Source: an uncultured Prevotellaceae bacterium
Lineage (GTDB): Bacteria; Bacteroidota; Bacteroidia; Bacteroidales; Bacteroidaceae
Assembly (NCBI GenBank): GCA_900315105.1
Contig: OMXX01000005.1
Location: forward strand, 1 to 64,000
Length of the DNA stretch: 64,000 nucleotides
Direction: 5' to 3'
Under the pieces are notes generated by a model. It did no database searches. It was not told the origin of the DNA and was given only the letters and a program-made list of their open reading frames with translations. Each line of letters opens with the position of its first letter. Positions within the stretch are counted from its first letter, which is position 1. Shown piece by piece: positions 61,708 to 64,000 of the stretch. The position numbers and the translations under genes were made by a program.

Positions 61708-61840
61708 GGCCCCTTCCCCCGCCCTCCCGAGGGAGGGAGCCGGAGAGCTAATGGACTAATTAAAATGACTGATTTCAAAAATGATATAACGGCTCTTTCG
61801 CCTTCCGGCACTCCCCCTCGGGGGAGCGGGGAGGGGGGCC
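61708..61840. repeat. G/C-rich palindromic element, copy I
   Basis: Arms 61708-61744 (GGCCCCTTCCCCCGCCCTCC at the left end) and 61804-61840 are imperfect inverted copies, each with CCGGA or TCCGG at the inner edge as in copy H. The right arm lies inside the start of the helicase reading frame. Confidence 0.75.
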
Positions 61841-64000
61841 TTAACCCAGAGCTTGATTTAGCTTGGAATATTATAGCTAATACTGATACGCATCTGTTTC
61901 TGACGGGAAAGGCAGGAACAGGTAAGACGACTTTCCTTCGTGAGTTGCGTAGGAAGGTGCCTAAGCGTATGATAGTAGTGGCTCCTACGGGTATTGCCGC
62001 TATTAATGCCGAGGGGGTTACCATTCATTCCTTCTTTCAGTTGCCTTTCGGTCCGCAGATTCCTGGTACTCAATATGGTAATAACAAGCGCTATGCCTTC
62101 CGCAGGTCGAAGCTGAGGCTCATCCGTACCGTTGACCTCGTGGTAATCGATGAGATATCAATGGTGAGGGCGGATTTGCTTGATGCCATAGACTCTGTGC
62201 TGAGGCAGTATCGCGATAGGAATCGTGCCTTTGGTGGTGTGCAGATGCTTATGATTGGCGATATGCAACAGCTTGCTCCTGTGGCTCGTGAGGATGAATG
62301 GGCAATGCTCCGTCCTTATTATGACACCCCTTATTTCTTCTCAAGCAAGGCACTTCAGCAAACGGATTTCGTTACCGTAGAGCTTCAGCATGTGTATCGT
62401 CAGAGTGATCCGTTGTTTGTCAGTCTTCTTAATAAGGTTCGTACAAATACCGCAGATGCAGAGACTTTGAATACGCTTAACCAGCGTTGTATTGCAGGCT
62501 TCAATCCTCCGAAACAGGAGGGCTATATCCGACTTGTAACGCATAATGTTCAGGCAGACAATATCAATCAGAAAGAGCTTGAGGCTCTTCCAACTCCTGC
62601 CTATCATTATGATGCAACTGTCTGGAAGGATTTCCCGGAATTGTCGTTCCCTACGGATAAGACTCTCACCTTGAAACTTGGTGCTCAGGTGATGTTCATA
62701 AAGAACGATTCGTCGGCAGATAAGAAGTATTATAACGGTATGATTGGCGAGATTGTCGATATTGACGATGACCACATACAAGTGCGTCCTTCTGGGCAGT
62801 CGGATGTTATTGATGTTACTCCAGAGGAGTGGCAGAATATGAAATATGAGCTTGACGAGAAGACGAAAGAGATACACGAGACCGTTGTCGGCACATTTAC
62901 CCAATACCCTCTGAAAACGGCTTGGGCAATAACCGTACATAAATCTCAGGGACTTACTTTCGAACATGCCATTATCGACGTTCAGCATAGCTTTGCCCAC
63001 GGACAGACATACGTGGCTCTATCCCGTTGTAAGTCTTTGGAGGGAATGGTTCTTGCTGCTCCCATTCCTCAATATGCTATCATAAATGACAAGACAGTTG
63101 AGACGTTTCAGGAAGATCCAAGGCATAAATCTCCTGATGAGCAGAAACTTGACCAAATGCAGAGGCATTATCTGCTTAGGACGATAGAGGATTTGTTCTC
63201 CTTTGCGCAGATAAAGTTTGGCTATGGTGATATCGTCCGCCTGATGAGAGAGCATTTCTATTCATCTGCAAACAAACAGTATAATGCATGGGTGGAGTCT
63301 TCGGAATTGTTCAAACAGAAGGTGGATGATGTGGCTGTGAAGTTCCATAACCAGTATCAGAACATCGTTCTCACGGAGGCTGACTACCAGAACTCGGAGT
63401 TGCTTCAGGAAAGATTGATGAAGGGTGCTGACTATTTCGAGCAGCAGTTGTGTGATACATTTACTCTTCTTACAAAGACTTCTCTTGCCACCAACAACAA
63501 GGCAGTAAAGGAGCGTGTGGATAATCTCATGCAGAACTTCAACGATTTGGTGAAGTTCAAGATGCTTCTCCTTCATTATGTAGCTCACAACGGATTGAGA
63601 CTTCAGCCTTTCCTTCAGGCAAAGGCAAAGATTTCGCTTTCTCTTGACGAGGATGTAGAAAAGGGTAAAGGGGAAAGTAGAAAGAGTAAAGAGGAAAGGG
63701 TAAAGAAGAAAGAGACGAAGGAGAAGAAGCCCAAGGTGACGATGGAGATGAAGCAGGAGAAGGCTCTTGAAATGTACCTTGACGGCAATCTCGTTGAGGA
63801 TATTGCCAAGGAGATGGGAGTTGTTGAGAGTACTGTGTATAGCTATCTGCTGCCTTCTGTGTTGAAAGGCAAACTTCCTCTTAATCATCTTTTTGAGCAG
63901 AAGAAAATAGATGCCGTGAATAAATGTCTTGAAGCCAATCCTTCAGCAACAGCCAAGGATGTTGTTGATGCCTTAGGACGTGATGAATACGGCTATGGCA
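61765..64000 (+). CDS. PIF1/RecD-like helicase with C-terminal helix-turn-helix, incomplete
   Basis: The frame is open from ATG 61765 to the window end (745 codons seen, no stop). Superfamily 1 helicase motifs in order: I GKAGTGKTT (about 48), Ia VVAPTGIAAINA, II VVIDEISMV, III MLMIGDMQQLAPV, IV-type VELQHVYRQ, a YYNGMIGEIVDI stretch, V/VI AWAITVHKSQGLTFEHAIID and TYVALSRCKS. The C-terminal part has a Lys/Glu linker encoded by a heptamer array and a helix-turn-helix domain (ALEMYLDGNLVEDIAKEMGV). Residues 12-28 (LSPSGTPPRGSGEGGLN) come from element I, with no ATG between it and the conserved ELDLAWNII. A role in DNA repair or replication is likely. Confidence 0.88.
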   Translation, partial: MTDFKNDITALSPSGTPPRGSGEGGLNPELDLAWNIIANTDTHLFLTGKAGTGKTTFLRELRRKVPKRMIVVAPTGIAAINAEGVTIHSFFQLPFGPQIPGTQYGNNKRYAFRRSKLRLIRTVDLVVIDEISMVRADLLDAIDSVLRQYRDRNRAFGGVQMLMIGDMQQLAPVAREDEWAMLRPYYDTPYFFSSKALQQTDFVTVELQHVYRQSDPLFVSLLNKVRTNTADAETLNTLNQRCIAGFNPPKQEGYIRLVTHNVQADNINQKELEALPTPAYHYDATVWKDFPELSFPTDKTLTLKLGAQVMFIKNDSSADKKYYNGMIGEIVDIDDDHIQVRPSGQSDVIDVTPEEWQNMKYELDEKTKEIHETVVGTFTQYPLKTAWAITVHKSQGLTFEHAIIDVQHSFAHGQTYVALSRCKSLEGMVLAAPIPQYAIINDKTVETFQEDPRHKSPDEQKLDQMQRHYLLRTIEDLFSFAQIKFGYGDIVRLMREHFYSSANKQYNAWVESSELFKQKVDDVAVKFHNQYQNIVLTEADYQNSELLQERLMKGADYFEQQLCDTFTLLTKTSLATNNKAVKERVDNLMQNFNDLVKFKMLLLHYVAHNGLRLQPFLQAKAKISLSLDEDVEKGKGESRKSKEERVKKKETKEKKPKVTMEMKQEKALEMYLDGNLVEDIAKEMGVVESTVYSYLLPSVLKGKLPLNHLFEQKKIDAVNKCLEANPSATAKDVVDALGRDEYGYG
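63655..63718 (+). repeat. 7-bp phased array inside the helicase gene
   Basis: Units GTAGAAA, AGGGTAAA, GGGGAAA, GTAGAAA, GAGTAAA, GAGGAAA, GGGTAAA, GAAGAAA and GAGACGA. One unit is eight bases, the rest seven. They encode a Lys/Glu/Arg-rich linker before the helix-turn-helix domain. Confidence 0.7.

Overview
The window reads as chromosomal core DNA from a member of the Bacteroidales, most likely Prevotellaceae. Promoters have the Bacteroidetes form (TAnnTTTG box, often with TTTG 19-22 bases upstream) and start codons mostly lack Shine-Dalgarno sequences. Gene content fits: rsfS-ftsH-cdsA, an LptD/LptC envelope set, rubrerythrin with a PerR-like regulator, TonB-box and TlpA-like periplasmic proteins, and a MoxR/DUF58/DUF4350/DUF4129 operon. 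Two tRNA genes are present (Gln-CTG, Arg-CCG). I see no rRNA, transposase, integrase, phage module or CRISPR array.

Layout. 0.2-4.2 kb: tRNA-Gln (-), rsfS-ftsH-cdsA (+), tRNA-Arg (+). 4.4-8.6 kb: a TonB-C-terminal protein (-) and an acyl-CoA ligase/ACP/PlsC fusion (+). 8.8-10 kb: rubrerythrin and PerR-like regulator (-). 10.5-14.5 kb: a TlpA-like protein and a rhamnogalacturonan acetylesterase-like SGNH hydrolase, separated by about 1 kb of repeats. 14.6-25.4 kb (all -): secA, a lone ABC ATPase, a hypothetical, manC-gmd-fcl (GDP-fucose synthesis), purA, hisS. 25.6-28.4 kb: a phosphatase-superfamily protein and a DUF4105 protein. 28.4-38.5 kb (+): an outer-membrane protein, lptC, a CNNM/CorC protein, ppiD, lptD and a small SGNH protein. 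39-46.2 kb: the MoxR operon (-) and an RDD protein (+). 46.4-51.8 kb (-): POT transporter, MFS transporter and S9 peptidase, consistent with peptide use. 52-60 kb (-): yidC, pyrG and three tandem thioredoxin-fold paralogues. 60.5-64 kb (+): a DUF3078 protein and a PIF1/RecD-like helicase running off the window end.

The most unusual feature is between the genes. Nearly every inter-operon gap holds short-period or palindromic DNA: (1) arrays with a strict 7-bp period at about 20 places; (2) arrays with an 11-bp period at four places; (3) a G/C-rich palindromic element (paired CCCTCCC/GGGAGGG arms around an ATAGTATT-like core) at nine places; (4) a motif around CTTGCTTTAGCTTGTTGAG at five places; (5) a leader repeat upstream of rsfS and lptD. 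Arrays of types 1 and 2 often switch strand in the middle, so each could fold as one long hairpin. Several run across stop codons, and at least four repeat stretches lie in frame inside proteins (acyl ligase linker, helicase linker, helicase N-terminus, DUF58 C-terminal part). This resembles cyanobacterial heptanucleotide STRRs and Rickettsia palindromic elements, but I know of no description of it in this lineage, and its function is unknown.
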